NCBI GenBank assembly: GCA_016711805.1
Contig: JADJSH010000001.1
Span: forward strand, 1 to 64,000
Source: Bacteroidota bacterium
Lineage (GTDB): Bacteria; Bacteroidota; Bacteroidia; B-17B0; Aurantibacillaceae
Reading direction: 5' to 3'
DNA: 64,000 bases
The notes under the pieces are model-generated. The model had not been told where the DNA came from. It was given only the letters and a program-made list of their open reading frames with translations, and made no database searches. Positions 24,365-32,514 of the stretch are shown here, in pieces; position 1 is the stretch's first letter, and each line of letters begins with the position of its first letter. The translations under genes were made by a program, and so were the position numbers.

Positions 24365-25426
24365 TTAGTTAACTGATTTTAATAATTTTAATGGAGACTC
24401 TTTTTTGATAGATAATAATCCTGTTGTAATTACTGTATCGCCAGCGCTAATCCCATCTATGATTTGAATTTTATCATCCGTTCTCACACCAATAGTTACA
24501 ATGACTTCGGTAGCAATGCCGTTTTTAGCAAGATATACTTTTTGTCCTTTTAAAGTTGGGATTACACATTGTGTTGGAATCATCAAGGCATTTTGTGTTT
24601 CTCCTAAATTAGCAAACACTTTCACAAAACTTCCTGGATAAAAATGTTCATTACCATTATAAGCGGCTCTTGCTTTAATAGTCTTAGTCATTTCATCCAC
24701 ACGAGGTTCAATAGCATAAATCGTAGCTGTTTGCTGTTCTTTAGTATTATCATTCGAGAATTTAACAGCAATACCTTTATTAAATAAGTTGCTATACTTT
24801 TCAGGAACCGAAAATTCTACATACAAAGGTTTTGTTTGTACTAAAGAAACAATTGGTGTACTCATATTCACAAAAGAACCTTCACTAATATTTTTTAATC
24901 CAATCACTCCTGTAAAAGGTGCGACAATATTCGTTTTCGCTAACTGCGCCGAAATATAAGCCTGATCGGCTTTTAAAGAATTTAATTCATTTTCTTGTAT
25001 ATCAAATTCTTCTTTACTAATTCCATTGATAGCAATTAATTTTTTTAAGCGCTCTAACTTTTGTTCTGATAAAGCAATTTGTGTTTTAGATTTCAATAAC
25101 TGTGCTTGTAAATCAGCATCGTTTAATTTTACTAATAAACTTCCTTTATTTACAGTTTCACCTTCCTTAAAATAAATAGCCATCACCTTCCCTCCTACTT
25201 CGGGCAAAATATCAATTTGATTTAAAGCGCCAATTTTTCCGGTGGCAAATACATCATTATTTAAAGCTGTAGCTTTCACTACATAATAATTAACTGCTGA
25301 TGGACCTTTAGGTTTTCCTTTAGCTGCCGCGGCCGCATCTTCTTTTGGAGCGAAAAATATAAATTTAGAAGCTACAACTAAAGCAATAACAACAACAATA
25401 ATAATCCAATTAGGTATTTTTTTCAT
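24365..25426 (-). CDS. RND efflux periplasmic adaptor
   Basis: A 353-residue membrane fusion protein with an N-terminal anchor (IPNWIIIVVVIALVVASKFIFF), the lipoyl halves (GKIGALNQIDILPEVGGKVMAIYFKEGETVNKGSLLVKL and TNIVAPFTGVIGLKNISEGSFVN), an alpha-hairpin of about 60 residues and a beta-barrel end. It links the pump at 21289-24363 to the TolC protein. It starts 17 bases after marR. Confidence 0.94.
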   Translation of the reverse strand: MKKIPNWIIIVVVIALVVASKFIFFAPKEDAAAAAKGKPKGPSAVNYYVVKATALNNDVFATGKIGALNQIDILPEVGGKVMAIYFKEGETVNKGSLLVKLNDADLQAQLLKSKTQIALSEQKLERLKKLIAINGISKEEFDIQENELNSLKADQAYISAQLAKTNIVAPFTGVIGLKNISEGSFVNMSTPIVSLVQTKPLYVEFSVPEKYSNLFNKGIAVKFSNDNTKEQQTATIYAIEPRVDEMTKTIKARAAYNGNEHFYPGSFVKVFANLGETQNALMIPTQCVIPTLKGQKVYLAKNGIATEVIVTIGVRTDDKIQIIDGISAGDTVITTGLLSIKKESPLKLLKSVN

Positions 25427-25443
25427 TTTTTTTCTTTTAAATA

Positions 25444-25953
25444 TTATACTTTATCTGAAGCAACCGTTTTCTTTTTTCTACCCGTTTTTTTATAATTAAA
25501 AAACAAATCGGTAGCTGGTAACTCCTTTAATTTAGAGGACAACTGACACAATACTTTATTGAATGTATCTTGATCTTCTTTTGAAACTTCCGAAAATATT
25601 TCCGAATCAATAGCATTAAATGATTTTACAATTTCTGCAGTTTGCTTTAATCCTTTTTTAGTTAATACAATAAAATGTTCTCTTCTATCATCAGGATTTA
25701 CATTTCTATCCACAAAACCAACTTTAATTAAATGGTCAATCACCTTAACCATAGCTGTTTTATCAATAGCTAAATTGTTGCAAATATTTTGCTGATTGCA
25801 ACCATTATGTTCGTTTAAAAAGAACAAAATGGAATAATAACGTTCCACATCTAAATTCTCGAGACTTTTGCTTAACACGCTGTAATAAAGCTTTGAAAGG
25901 ATTAAGGCTTTAGTTCCAACAGATAATTTAGCATAATTGGCATTGGTAGGCAT
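25444..25953 (-). CDS. MarR family regulator of the RND efflux operon
   Basis: A 169-residue MarR protein with a winged helix: LSVGTKALILSKLYYSVLSKSLE, LFFLNEHNGCNQQNICNNLAIDKTAMVKVIDHLIKVGFVDRNVNPDDRREHFIVLTKKG, with the conserved DxRxx wing. The basic C-terminus (KKTGRKKKTVASDKV) is extra. It is the first gene of the efflux operon, and the promoter carries an inverted repeat, so it probably represses its own operon until a ligand binds. Confidence 0.93.
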   Translation of the reverse strand: MPTNANYAKLSVGTKALILSKLYYSVLSKSLENLDVERYYSILFFLNEHNGCNQQNICNNLAIDKTAMVKVIDHLIKVGFVDRNVNPDDRREHFIVLTKKGLKQTAEIVKSFNAIDSEIFSEVSKEDQDTFNKVLCQLSSKLKELPATDLFFNYKKTGRKKKTVASDKV

Positions 25954-25973
25954 ATAAAACAGTTTAATTGTAA

Positions 25974-25996
25974 AATAGTTGGTAAATATAACTATT
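25974..25996 (-). promoter_or_regulatory. Candidate MarR operator over the efflux operon promoter
   Basis: AATAGTT, nine bases, AACTATT forms a perfect inverted repeat 20 bases upstream of the marR ATG. Its centre holds TATATTTA on the minus strand, one base from the -7 consensus. An operator over the -7 box is usual for MarR autorepression. Confidence 0.55.
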
Positions 25997-26104
25997 ATCC
26001 ATGATTGATATTCTCTTTAACGCTTTTTAACTTTAGCTGAAAAGTCGCTATAAAACCTATTTAATTTTTATTTAACTTTATAGTACCTTTTGTATTATAC
26101 ACAC

Positions 26105-26542
26105 ATGAAGTCATACCCTAACATAGCAATCGAACAATTTGGAAAGCACATTCACGGAGACGTGCAAGCCTTTAATTGGTTAATGGAAAACAATTACCGA
26201 GAATTAATTGCCACTTTAGATGCCATTCGAGATGATAAAAATGCCTTTAAATACCTAATTGATGGGAAGCATTTTGAATTAGCTGCTTTTGTAAATGCAA
26301 TTTGGGATGATGCTAAAGCCTTTAAATTTTTAATAGATAATAAAGCTTTTGATTGGGCTGCTTGTGCTAACTTTATTAATGGTGATGATAAAGCTGAAGC
26401 GGCTTTAAAAAGAGCGGGCAAACATCATTACGTGGCACTTGCCCATTCTATTTTAGGTCGTATACACGAAGATGGTGACAGAAATACTTCGCCAACAGGA
26501 GTCATCAAAAACATGTTGGATTTCAAAAAAGCTTTTAAATAG
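26105..26542 (+). CDS. Small protein with three 25-residue tandem repeats
   Basis: About 145 residues starting MKSYPNIAIEQFGKHIHGD. Three repeats follow, each beginning Ala-Phe and ending in a Ser/Asp-rich D-D/N cluster: AFNWLMENNYRELIATLDAI, AFKYLIDGKHFELAAFVNAI and AFKFLIDNKAFDWAACANFI. The repeats are helical and could form a small superhelix. I do not recognise a named family. The first in-frame codon used by the long reading is before the ATG at 26105; the ATG fits better. The next gene starts 5 bases downstream, so they are co-transcribed. Confidence 0.65.
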   Translation: MKSYPNIAIEQFGKHIHGDVQAFNWLMENNYRELIATLDAIRDDKNAFKYLIDGKHFELAAFVNAIWDDAKAFKFLIDNKAFDWAACANFINGDDKAEAALKRAGKHHYVALAHSILGRIHEDGDRNTSPTGVIKNMLDFKKAFK

Positions 26543-26547
26543 TTATT

Positions 26548-26781
26548 ATGCGCATTATCGATTCTATTCCTCATCCTTCTATTAGTATTTCTATTTTTCA
26601 AATGAACGATAAATACATCGTAAAATTTGAAGCTGGTCCGATGGAGCAGGCTTTTAAATTTTACACCGAAGATGTAAAATCCGTTGATGGGTTAAAGAAA
26701 CTCATTAACGAAGCATTTATTGAAACCGTACGAGTGCGTTTTAACGAAATGTTCATGCAAATGAAGGAAGCTCAGGTTTAA
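26548..26781 (+). CDS. Small conserved-looking protein, unknown function
   Basis: A 77-residue soluble protein (MRIIDSIPHPSISISIFQMN at the start) with a predicted beta-beta-beta-alpha-alpha order (YIVKFEAGPMEQAFKFY and a helical end). I recognise no motif. It follows the repeat protein by 5 bases, which suggests shared function. A repeat element follows. Confidence 0.6.
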   Translation: MRIIDSIPHPSISISIFQMNDKYIVKFEAGPMEQAFKFYTEDVKSVDGLKKLINEAFIETVRVRFNEMFMQMKEAQV

Positions 26782-26794
26782 GGTTAATATTATT

Positions 26795-27032
26795 TGGGCG
26801 TGTCCGCCAGCTGGCGGATACGGGCTTTCCGTTCCAATCTTTTTATTCGTACCTCATAAAAAGGATTTCCACTACAATCCCTCACGCGGTATTGACATTT
26901 CAGATTCGAAGTTTAAGTTTTATGGTGCTTTTTTGCGTGAGGGATGCAAACGAAAATCCTTTTGCGAACGAAGTGAACAAAAGATTGAAGTGACAGCCCA
27001 GTGCGGCCACCGCCGCACACGCCCAAATTATT
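26795..27032. repeat. Long structured intergenic repeat element (GGGCGTGTCC / CACGCCC)
   Basis: The element opens with GGGCGTGTCCGCCAGCTGGCG and closes with GCGGCCACCGCCGCACACGCCC. Inside are GGGCTTTCCGTTCCAATCTTTT, AAAAGGATTTCCACTACAATCC, CTCACGCGG, and the mirrored GCGTGAGGGATGCAAACGAAAATCC and AAAAGATTGAAGTGACAGCCC. It therefore folds as a nested hairpin of about 240 bases. It is a Bacteroidota-type dispersed element, and its truncated relative is at 1515-1612. It contains no supported gene. Confidence 0.6.
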
Positions 27033-27100
27033 AAGCCTTTCTTACTCACCAACAATTTAGTATATTTACAACCTTTATTCATCAATTAAAATAATACAGA

Positions 27101-27868
27101 GTGTTTAAATTTATAGGTGCCATTATCGGATTTTTCTTTTTAGGTAAAAACTTTTTCGGAGCGTTTATTGGTTTTTTAGTGGGGTCATTTATTGATAATG
27201 TTACCGTTATTCGTTCAAAAATAACTGGTGCTGGCGGAAATGCCGACGACGTTTTTAAATACTATCAACAACGTTCATCTGCTGGCAATAGCGATTTTGC
27301 TACGATGCTCATTGCCTTATCAGCTGCCGTGATGCGTGCTGATGGCAAAGTGATAAAAGCTGAATTAGACTTTGTAAAATCTTTTTTCTCACAACAATTC
27401 GGCCCAAACTTTTCAGTTGCACATTTACAAACATTAAAACGCTTTGTAGAAGGTGACGAAATTCCATTAGAACAAATTTGTAATGATATTAAATTACGTA
27501 CCCAAGTGGAAGTACGTATTCAGTTATTACATTATTTATTTGGTATTGCCAAAGCTGATGGACATGTATCTGAGGTTGAAATACAAATCATACAACGTAT
27601 TGCCAATTTAATGGGCGTGCCTCAATCTGATTTTGAGAGTTTAAAAAATATGTTTTACCGAGATACTAATTCTGATTATAAAGTATTAGGTATTGAAAGC
27701 ACGGCAACTGAAGAAGAAATAAAGAAAGCATACCGTCAAATGGCTATTCGCTACCATCCTGATAAAATAGCATCAATGGGAGATGAATATCAAAAAGGCG
27801 CTCAAGAGAAATTTCAGAAAATACAAGAAGCTTACGAGAATATTAAGAAACAAAGAGGGATTAATTAA
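27101..27868 (+). CDS. TerB/DnaJ-domain membrane co-chaperone (DjlA-like)
   Basis: A 255-residue protein with a GTG start. It has an N-terminal membrane segment (FIGAIIGFFFLGKNFFGAFIGFLVGSF), a TerB-like helical domain (about 65-185; DFATMLIALSAAVMRADGKVIKAELDFVKSFF) and a C-terminal J domain (about 195-255; YKVLGIESTATEEEIKKAYRQMAIRYHPDKI), with the HPD tripeptide essential for stimulating DnaK. This is the DjlA architecture. The HPD makes it functional. Its end overlaps by 4 bases the convergent small ORF at 27865-28005. Confidence 0.9.
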   Translation: MFKFIGAIIGFFFLGKNFFGAFIGFLVGSFIDNVTVIRSKITGAGGNADDVFKYYQQRSSAGNSDFATMLIALSAAVMRADGKVIKAELDFVKSFFSQQFGPNFSVAHLQTLKRFVEGDEIPLEQICNDIKLRTQVEVRIQLLHYLFGIAKADGHVSEVEIQIIQRIANLMGVPQSDFESLKNMFYRDTNSDYKVLGIESTATEEEIKKAYRQMAIRYHPDKIASMGDEYQKGAQEKFQKIQEAYENIKKQRGIN

Positions 27869-28005
27869 GTTCGCTTTTTTTCAGTATTAAAAGGTATAAT
27901 GTCACTTAGTTCATTAGGAATTCCTTGCTCCTTGTATGGACTCTCAATATTAATTTGAACATCATTCCTTTTCCCACGAAAAATTGCTGAAAAAGCTATT
28001 GTCAT
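27865..28005 (-). CDS. Small ORF, last of the 28-kb minus-strand chain
   Basis: A 46-codon ORF (MTIAFSAIFRGKRNDVQINI at the start, ending PFNTEKKRT). Its ATG overlaps the stop of the 28002-28328 ORF (ATGA arrangement), suggesting coupled translation. No signal, membrane segment or known motif is visible. It may be a real small gene or the tail of a decaying one. Confidence 0.35.
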   Translation of the reverse strand: MTIAFSAIFRGKRNDVQINIESPYKEQGIPNELSDIIPFNTEKKRT

Positions 28006-28328
28006 TTGTCTTTGTTTTCTGAACCACTCCATTTTTCTTTAATTTCCGAATCCGAGTTAAGATCGACTATTGACATATATAATTTCAACCCATCATCAAT
28101 TAACTCTAACTTATCATTACTAATTTCTTCTTCGCTCAATTTTTCATGCGATATACTTGGCAAATTTGTCTTTTTCAACACAAACAATGTATTATGAATA
28201 TCATATTCTGACGAAGGAATTCTTTCAATTATATCAGAATACTTTTCTATTATATTTATTAGTTTTCGTGGCGCTCCCCTTTTTCCCTCGTTCTGTTTTT
28301 GTTTCATTTCTAGAAATTGATTCGGCAA
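28002..28328 (-). CDS. Hypothetical hydrophilic protein, perhaps the C-terminal half of a split gene
   Basis: A 108-residue acidic, charged protein (MPNQFLEMKQKQNEGKRGAP at the start). Its first 30 codons overlap the 28234-28668 ORF in another frame. Removing one base in the run at 28280-28284 fuses the two as ...NETKTERGKRGAPRKLINII..., which reads naturally; a split gene is therefore likely. No known domain is seen. Confidence 0.4.
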   Translation of the reverse strand: MPNQFLEMKQKQNEGKRGAPRKLINIIEKYSDIIERIPSSEYDIHNTLFVLKKTNLPSISHEKLSEEEISNDKLELIDDGLKLYMSIVDLNSDSEIKEKWSGSENKDK

Positions 28329-28668
28329 AAACCGTATGAAAATTCATATGTGAACTATTTTCTGCAAAAGCAGCTTTTGGAAATAAAGTCTGAAAACCTC
28401 GAAGCCTAATTTCAGAATGCGTATCAGAAGAATCATTTAACAATGGTATAAATATTTTATCAAAACTAGAAAACAGCGTTATAATAGATTTAGTGCTATC
28501 ACTAAATAATTTTATTCTTTCTGGCAACAATCTTTCCTGCTCTTCCTTCTCGTCAATTTTAATAATTATAGAAGATTTTAAATCAGAAATAAATTTTTTA
28601 ATATTATCAGAATTCGTATTGACGATTTCATTGTATTTTAGTTCATCTAATAATTTTTTATTATTCAT
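28234..28668 (-). CDS. Hypothetical helical protein, perhaps the N-terminal half of a split gene
   Basis: About 144 residues starting MNNKKLLDELKYNEIVNTNS, predicted helical with Lys/Glu-rich stretches (KKFISDLKSSIIIKIDEKEEQERLL) and a Ser/Phe-rich middle. The last 30 residues (ERGKKGSATKTNKYNRKVF) look like out-of-frame reading; see the ORF at 28002. I recognise no family. The local base composition is more AT-rich than the neighbours, so acquisition from elsewhere is possible. Confidence 0.4.
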   Translation of the reverse strand: MNNKKLLDELKYNEIVNTNSDNIKKFISDLKSSIIIKIDEKEEQERLLPERIKLFSDSTKSIITLFSSFDKIFIPLLNDSSDTHSEIRLRGFQTLFPKAAFAENSSHMNFHTVFAESISRNETKTERGKKGSATKTNKYNRKVF

Positions 28669-29259
28669 TATATCTCCCAAACATTTTTCAAAAAATGGAA
28701 GCCCCTTGTATTCGTCTTTGCGGCTGCTCTTGCGTCACATAATATTTTTTTAAAGTATATTGTCTGAGAAACAATAGTGATATATAACTACAAATCCAGT
28801 AAATTACTTGGCGCCTATTACCTAAATTATCCAGTTCCGGGAAATAATATTTTAAATCTAGGCGTTCCTATACTCATTTCAACTAATTCAAAATGGGTTG
28901 GTTTCTGTATTGGGATCTATGAATTTCAAAGTATCTAGACTCAACATTTTAATATATTTATCAGTATATAATTTTAATTTAAATCAAGTATGTTCAGACG
29001 TATTTAATTTCACTAAAACTTTATCTATAACCAACATCAAATAGTAGTTTTGCCTGTAATTTTTTTTTTTTTACTTCAAATTAATTTTATAACTAACAAG
29101 TATAAATCAACAGGTATAAACGGTACATTTTTATCGTGTGACTAATTTTGAAAATTCAAGTAGTAGAGTATTGATTTTAATGATACTGAAATTGCTAAAA
29201 AAGTAAATTTTTTTGTTTCAAATAATTAGATATTTTAAATTAAATATAAGACAAAAATT
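28669..29259. other. AT-rich stretch with no supported gene, one orphan ORF
   Basis: Nearly 600 bases without a convincing gene. A 53-codon ORF on the plus strand (GTG 28777 to TAG 28938) reads MIYNYKSSKLLGAYYLNYPV... with Gly and aromatic residues, as in a beta-rich protein, and may be a remnant or chance. A 13-T run is at 29060-29072. No repeats or terminators are clear. Confidence 0.5.
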
Positions 29260-31683
29260 CTACATCACCACTTTCAACTTCGCATACTTCAATAGCAAGT
29301 TCTTTTCTCCGCTATCTCTAAATTTAATATTTGCTTTTGCATTAGGATAAATGCCTTCAATGGCTGTGATCTCTCCAATACCAAATTTTTCATGCTCAAC
29401 AACACTACCTACTCTTAAATCGGCATTCGCGCTATTATCCGTTGGCGCATTGGTTTCTGCCATACGCTTTGCCAATGGGATTAGTTTTTTAGGTGGCGCA
29501 AAATTAATTTGTTTGGGTTCAGGTTTCTTTATATCAACTCCTTTGGTTCTAAAATCAATCGATTCCATCGGTTTTTGAAAAGGACGAGTTGGTCGCATAA
29601 ACACATCATCTCCAAATTTCTTTTTCTCTGGTTCTTGTGGGAAGTCTACACAATTTTCATCCAACTCATCAATAAAGCGACTTGGTTCGCAATAAATTAA
29701 ATTACCAAAACGGTAACGTGTGGTTGCAAAACTAATCGTTGCACGTTTTTCTGCACGTGTAATGGCTACATAAAATAAACGGCGTTCTTCTTCTAATTCG
29801 CTACGGCTATTCAACGCCATTTGCGATGGAAACAAATTTTCTTCTAACCCAACAATATGTACATACGGAAATTCTAATCCTTTGGATGCATGTATCGTCA
29901 TCATCGATACTTTATCTGCATCTTTCTCGTCTTCCTTTTCTTTGTCAACATCCGTTAATAAAGAAATTTCCTGCATAAACTCATCTAAGGTTTTAAGGGT
30001 TGGATTTTGTTCAGTCGCATCAAATAACTCTACAGGATTTACTTCTGTAGTTGTGAAAATGGCTTCTTTTAGTTCTTCTTCTTGCGGAGTTCGTTCTTGC
30101 TCCACAAAATCCTTAATACCATTTAATAACTCTTGTATGTTTTCATATCTACTAACACCTTCAGGTGTTTTATCGTGATACAAATCTTTTACAACTCCAC
30201 TGGTTACAGCAATATGATTAGCGCATTCAAAGGCATCTTTGTATGGAATCATTGCCGAAAAAGTTTTAATCATGGTCGTAAACTCCGATATTTTTAAAGC
30301 CGTTCCACTATTGATACCAATATTAAAATCCTTTAAATTATCTAACACATGCCACATGCTAATATCATGTTCCATGGCAGCCAACATCACTTTATCAATT
30401 GTTGTTTGCCCTATACCACGAGTTGGGTAATTGATAATGCGTTTCAACGATTCATCATCATTATGATTGATAGACAATCTAATATAAGCCAAAGCATCTT
30501 TAATTTCTTTACGTTGGTAAAATGATAAACCTCCATAAATTTTATAAGGCACATTCATTCTACGTAATGCTTCCTCAAAGGCACGCGATTGTGCATTGGT
30601 ACGGTATAAAATAGCGAAGTCTTTAAAGCGAGCTTGCTGCGTATAATGTGTTTCGTATATACTAGCCGCTACTTTTTGTCCTTCTTCGTTATCAGTATTC
30701 GATTTAATAATTTTAATCTTCTCACCTTCTTCATTGTCGGTGAAAATATTTTTCTTAAACTGATCTTTATTAATGGCAATTACCGCACTAGCTGCTTTTA
30801 CAATCGTTTGCGTACTGCGGTAATTTTGTTCAAGTTTAAAAGTTTTTAAATCTGGATAATCTTTTTCAAAATTTAAAATATTTTGAATATTAGCTCCACG
30901 AAACGAGTAAATACTTTGTGCATCATCACCCACCACACAAATATTTTGAAACCTTGCGGCTAATTGTTTCACAATCACATATTGCGAAAAGTTAGTATCC
31001 TGGTACTCATCTACCAAAATGTATCTAAATTTGTTTTGATACTTAATTAATACATCTGGAAAATCACGTAATAAAACGTTTGTATTATACAACAAATCAT
31101 CAAAGTCCATAGCTCCTGATTTGAAGTTACGTTTTTGATACGCTAAATACGCTTGGCCCAATAAAGGTTTATTAGATGCTCTGTCTTCCGCTTGTGTGAT
31201 TGGATTATTAGCATATTGAGCTGCCGATATCAATCCGTTTTTTGCAGATGAAATTCTGTTTAAAACCATGGATGGTTTATACACCTTATCATCTAAATTT
31301 AATTGCTTTAAAATATCTTTAATAACGCCTTTGCTATCATCAGTATCATAAATGGTAAAGTTGGCAGGATAACCTAATTTCTCAGCTTCAAAACGTAATA
31401 TTTTAGCAAAGATGGAGTGAAAGGTTCCCATCCATATGTTCTTCGCTTCTTTGTTTCCAACAATTTTAGCAATACGCTCTTTCATTTCGCGTGCTGCTTT
31501 ATTGGTAAAGGTTAAGGATAAAATATTAAAGGCGTCAGCGCCTTTTTCCATAATATGGGCAATACGATAGGTTAATACACGTGTTTTACCAGAGCCAGCA
31601 CCTGCAATAATCATTACTGGGCCTTCGGTAGTTTCTGCAGCCATACGCTGCACTGGATTTAGTTCATTTAAATAATCACTCAT
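29260..31683 (-). CDS. UvrD/PcrA-type DNA helicase
   Basis: An 807-residue superfamily 1A helicase. Motifs are: Q-motif and LNPVQRMA near 8, Walker A GAGSGKT (about 28-34), DEYQDTN (about 226), QNYRST (about 290), the TIHASKGLEFPYVHIVGLEENLFP block (about 595) and RRLFYVAITRAEKR. The C-terminal 60 residues (VGSVVEHEKFGIGEITAIEG... GEKNLLLKYAKLKVV) form the Tudor-like tail of PcrA that binds RNA polymerase. It acts in repair and replication-fork clearing. Long introducing region 31684-32020 lies between it and ssb, transcribed divergently. Confidence 0.95.
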   Translation of the reverse strand: MSDYLNELNPVQRMAAETTEGPVMIIAGAGSGKTRVLTYRIAHIMEKGADAFNILSLTFTNKAAREMKERIAKIVGNKEAKNIWMGTFHSIFAKILRFEAEKLGYPANFTIYDTDDSKGVIKDILKQLNLDDKVYKPSMVLNRISSAKNGLISAAQYANNPITQAEDRASNKPLLGQAYLAYQKRNFKSGAMDFDDLLYNTNVLLRDFPDVLIKYQNKFRYILVDEYQDTNFSQYVIVKQLAARFQNICVVGDDAQSIYSFRGANIQNILNFEKDYPDLKTFKLEQNYRSTQTIVKAASAVIAINKDQFKKNIFTDNEEGEKIKIIKSNTDNEEGQKVAASIYETHYTQQARFKDFAILYRTNAQSRAFEEALRRMNVPYKIYGGLSFYQRKEIKDALAYIRLSINHNDDESLKRIINYPTRGIGQTTIDKVMLAAMEHDISMWHVLDNLKDFNIGINSGTALKISEFTTMIKTFSAMIPYKDAFECANHIAVTSGVVKDLYHDKTPEGVSRYENIQELLNGIKDFVEQERTPQEEELKEAIFTTTEVNPVELFDATEQNPTLKTLDEFMQEISLLTDVDKEKEDEKDADKVSMMTIHASKGLEFPYVHIVGLEENLFPSQMALNSRSELEEERRLFYVAITRAEKRATISFATTRYRFGNLIYCEPSRFIDELDENCVDFPQEPEKKKFGDDVFMRPTRPFQKPMESIDFRTKGVDIKKPEPKQINFAPPKKLIPLAKRMAETNAPTDNSANADLRVGSVVEHEKFGIGEITAIEGIYPNAKANIKFRDSGEKNLLLKYAKLKVVM

Positions 31684-31721
31684 TAGTGGAAGCTGATTAA
31701 TATTTATCTAATAATTTTGTT

Positions 31722-31812
31722 ATGCGTCTTTTCTGCTTCAAATTCGTTAAATTTTTCGAGATAGTAACAAACTATCTCTGCAAAATTTGCCTCTTTTCGC
31801 TCAAAAATACAT
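31722..31812. repeat. Intergenic hairpin element with GAGATAG/CTATCTC
   Basis: AAATTTTTCGAGATAG, TAACAAA, CTATCTCTGCAAAATTTGCC: the arms GAGATAG and CTATCTC are complementary and GCAAAATTTGC is a second palindrome. The order GTTAAATTTTTCGAG...CTGCAAAATTTGCC recurs, as I recall, in other Bacteroidota genomes, so I call it an intergenic repeat. It lies between divergent uvrD/pcrA and ssb. The rest of 31684-32020 shows only an inverted repeat CAAAACAAA/TTTGTTTTG (31960-31983) near ssb. Confidence 0.4.
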
Positions 31813-32020
31813 CATAACAATTATTACGATATAAATTTAAACAGCTTCCTACAAAAATACATATTATGTAGGTTTGATGAATGAGATGTTTATAATTTTT
31901 ATTCTCAAAAAAGCGGGTTTATCAGTACGAACTTCACATTTATTTAGATGAATGAGTTGCAAAACAAAAAACTATTTGTTTTGTTTGTTATAGTACAAAT
32001 AGACCTAATTTTTAAGAACT

Positions 32021-32446
32021 ATGGCAGGCGTAAATAAAGTAATTTTAGTAGGAAACTTGGGTAAAGACCCTGAATTAAAGTATTTAGAAGGAAATATTGC
32101 TCGTGCTAATTTTAGCATAGCAACTAGCGAATATCATAAAGACAAAAACGGCAATAAAGTTGAACAAACTGAATGGCACAATATTGTGGTTTGGCGCAGT
32201 ATGGCCGAAAGCGCTGAAAAATTGCTAAAAAAAGGAACTCAAATTTATTTAGAAGGTAAATTACAAACCCGCCAATGGATTGATAAAGACGGAAATAAAC
32301 GTAATATTACCGAAGTAGTTGGCGAATCGTTCTTAGTACTACAACGAAAAGAGAACACTAATAGCGCAAATCCTAGTACCACAGATGAAAATAGCAGTAA
32401 TGTGAATTTTGATGATTTGGGTAAGAAGGATGGATTGCCGTTTTAA
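32021..32446 (+). CDS. ssb: Single-stranded DNA-binding protein
   Basis: A 141-residue SSB: the OB fold starts MAGVNKVILVGNLGKDPELKYLEG and continues through TEWHNIVVWRSMAESAEKLLKKGTQIYLEGKLQTRQW, and the tail is acidic and ends DLGKKDGLPF, the partner-binding tip that recruits repair proteins. It is shorter than E. coli SSB as usual in this phylum. It is divergent from pcrA/uvrD and followed by a terminator and gldD. Confidence 0.96.
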   Translation: MAGVNKVILVGNLGKDPELKYLEGNIARANFSIATSEYHKDKNGNKVEQTEWHNIVVWRSMAESAEKLLKKGTQIYLEGKLQTRQWIDKDGNKRNITEVVGESFLVLQRKENTNSANPSTTDENSSNVNFDDLGKKDGLPF

Positions 32447-32468
32447 ACACTATATCGTTATCAAATTT

Positions 32469-32496
32469 AACCCCGATACTTTGTCGGGGTTTTTTA
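32469..32496 (+). terminator. Rho-independent terminator after ssb
   Basis: AACCCCGA, loop TACTTTG and TCGGGGTT form a perfect eight-pair stem followed by TTTTT. It ends 19 bases before the gldD ATG, so gldD is likely transcribed separately or by read-through. Confidence 0.9.
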
Positions 32497-32514
32497 TTGT
32501 TTAAATTTGTATCT

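Noticed and set aside
28006..28753. Plus-strand frames opposite the small unknown ORFs
   Set aside because: They are Ser/Leu/Phe-rich antisense readings of AT-rich coding DNA. The minus-strand frames have better composition and coupled starts.
29060..29072. Thirteen-T run as a terminator or regulatory site
   Set aside because: No GC-rich stem precedes it on either strand, so it is only a homopolymer in AT-rich DNA.
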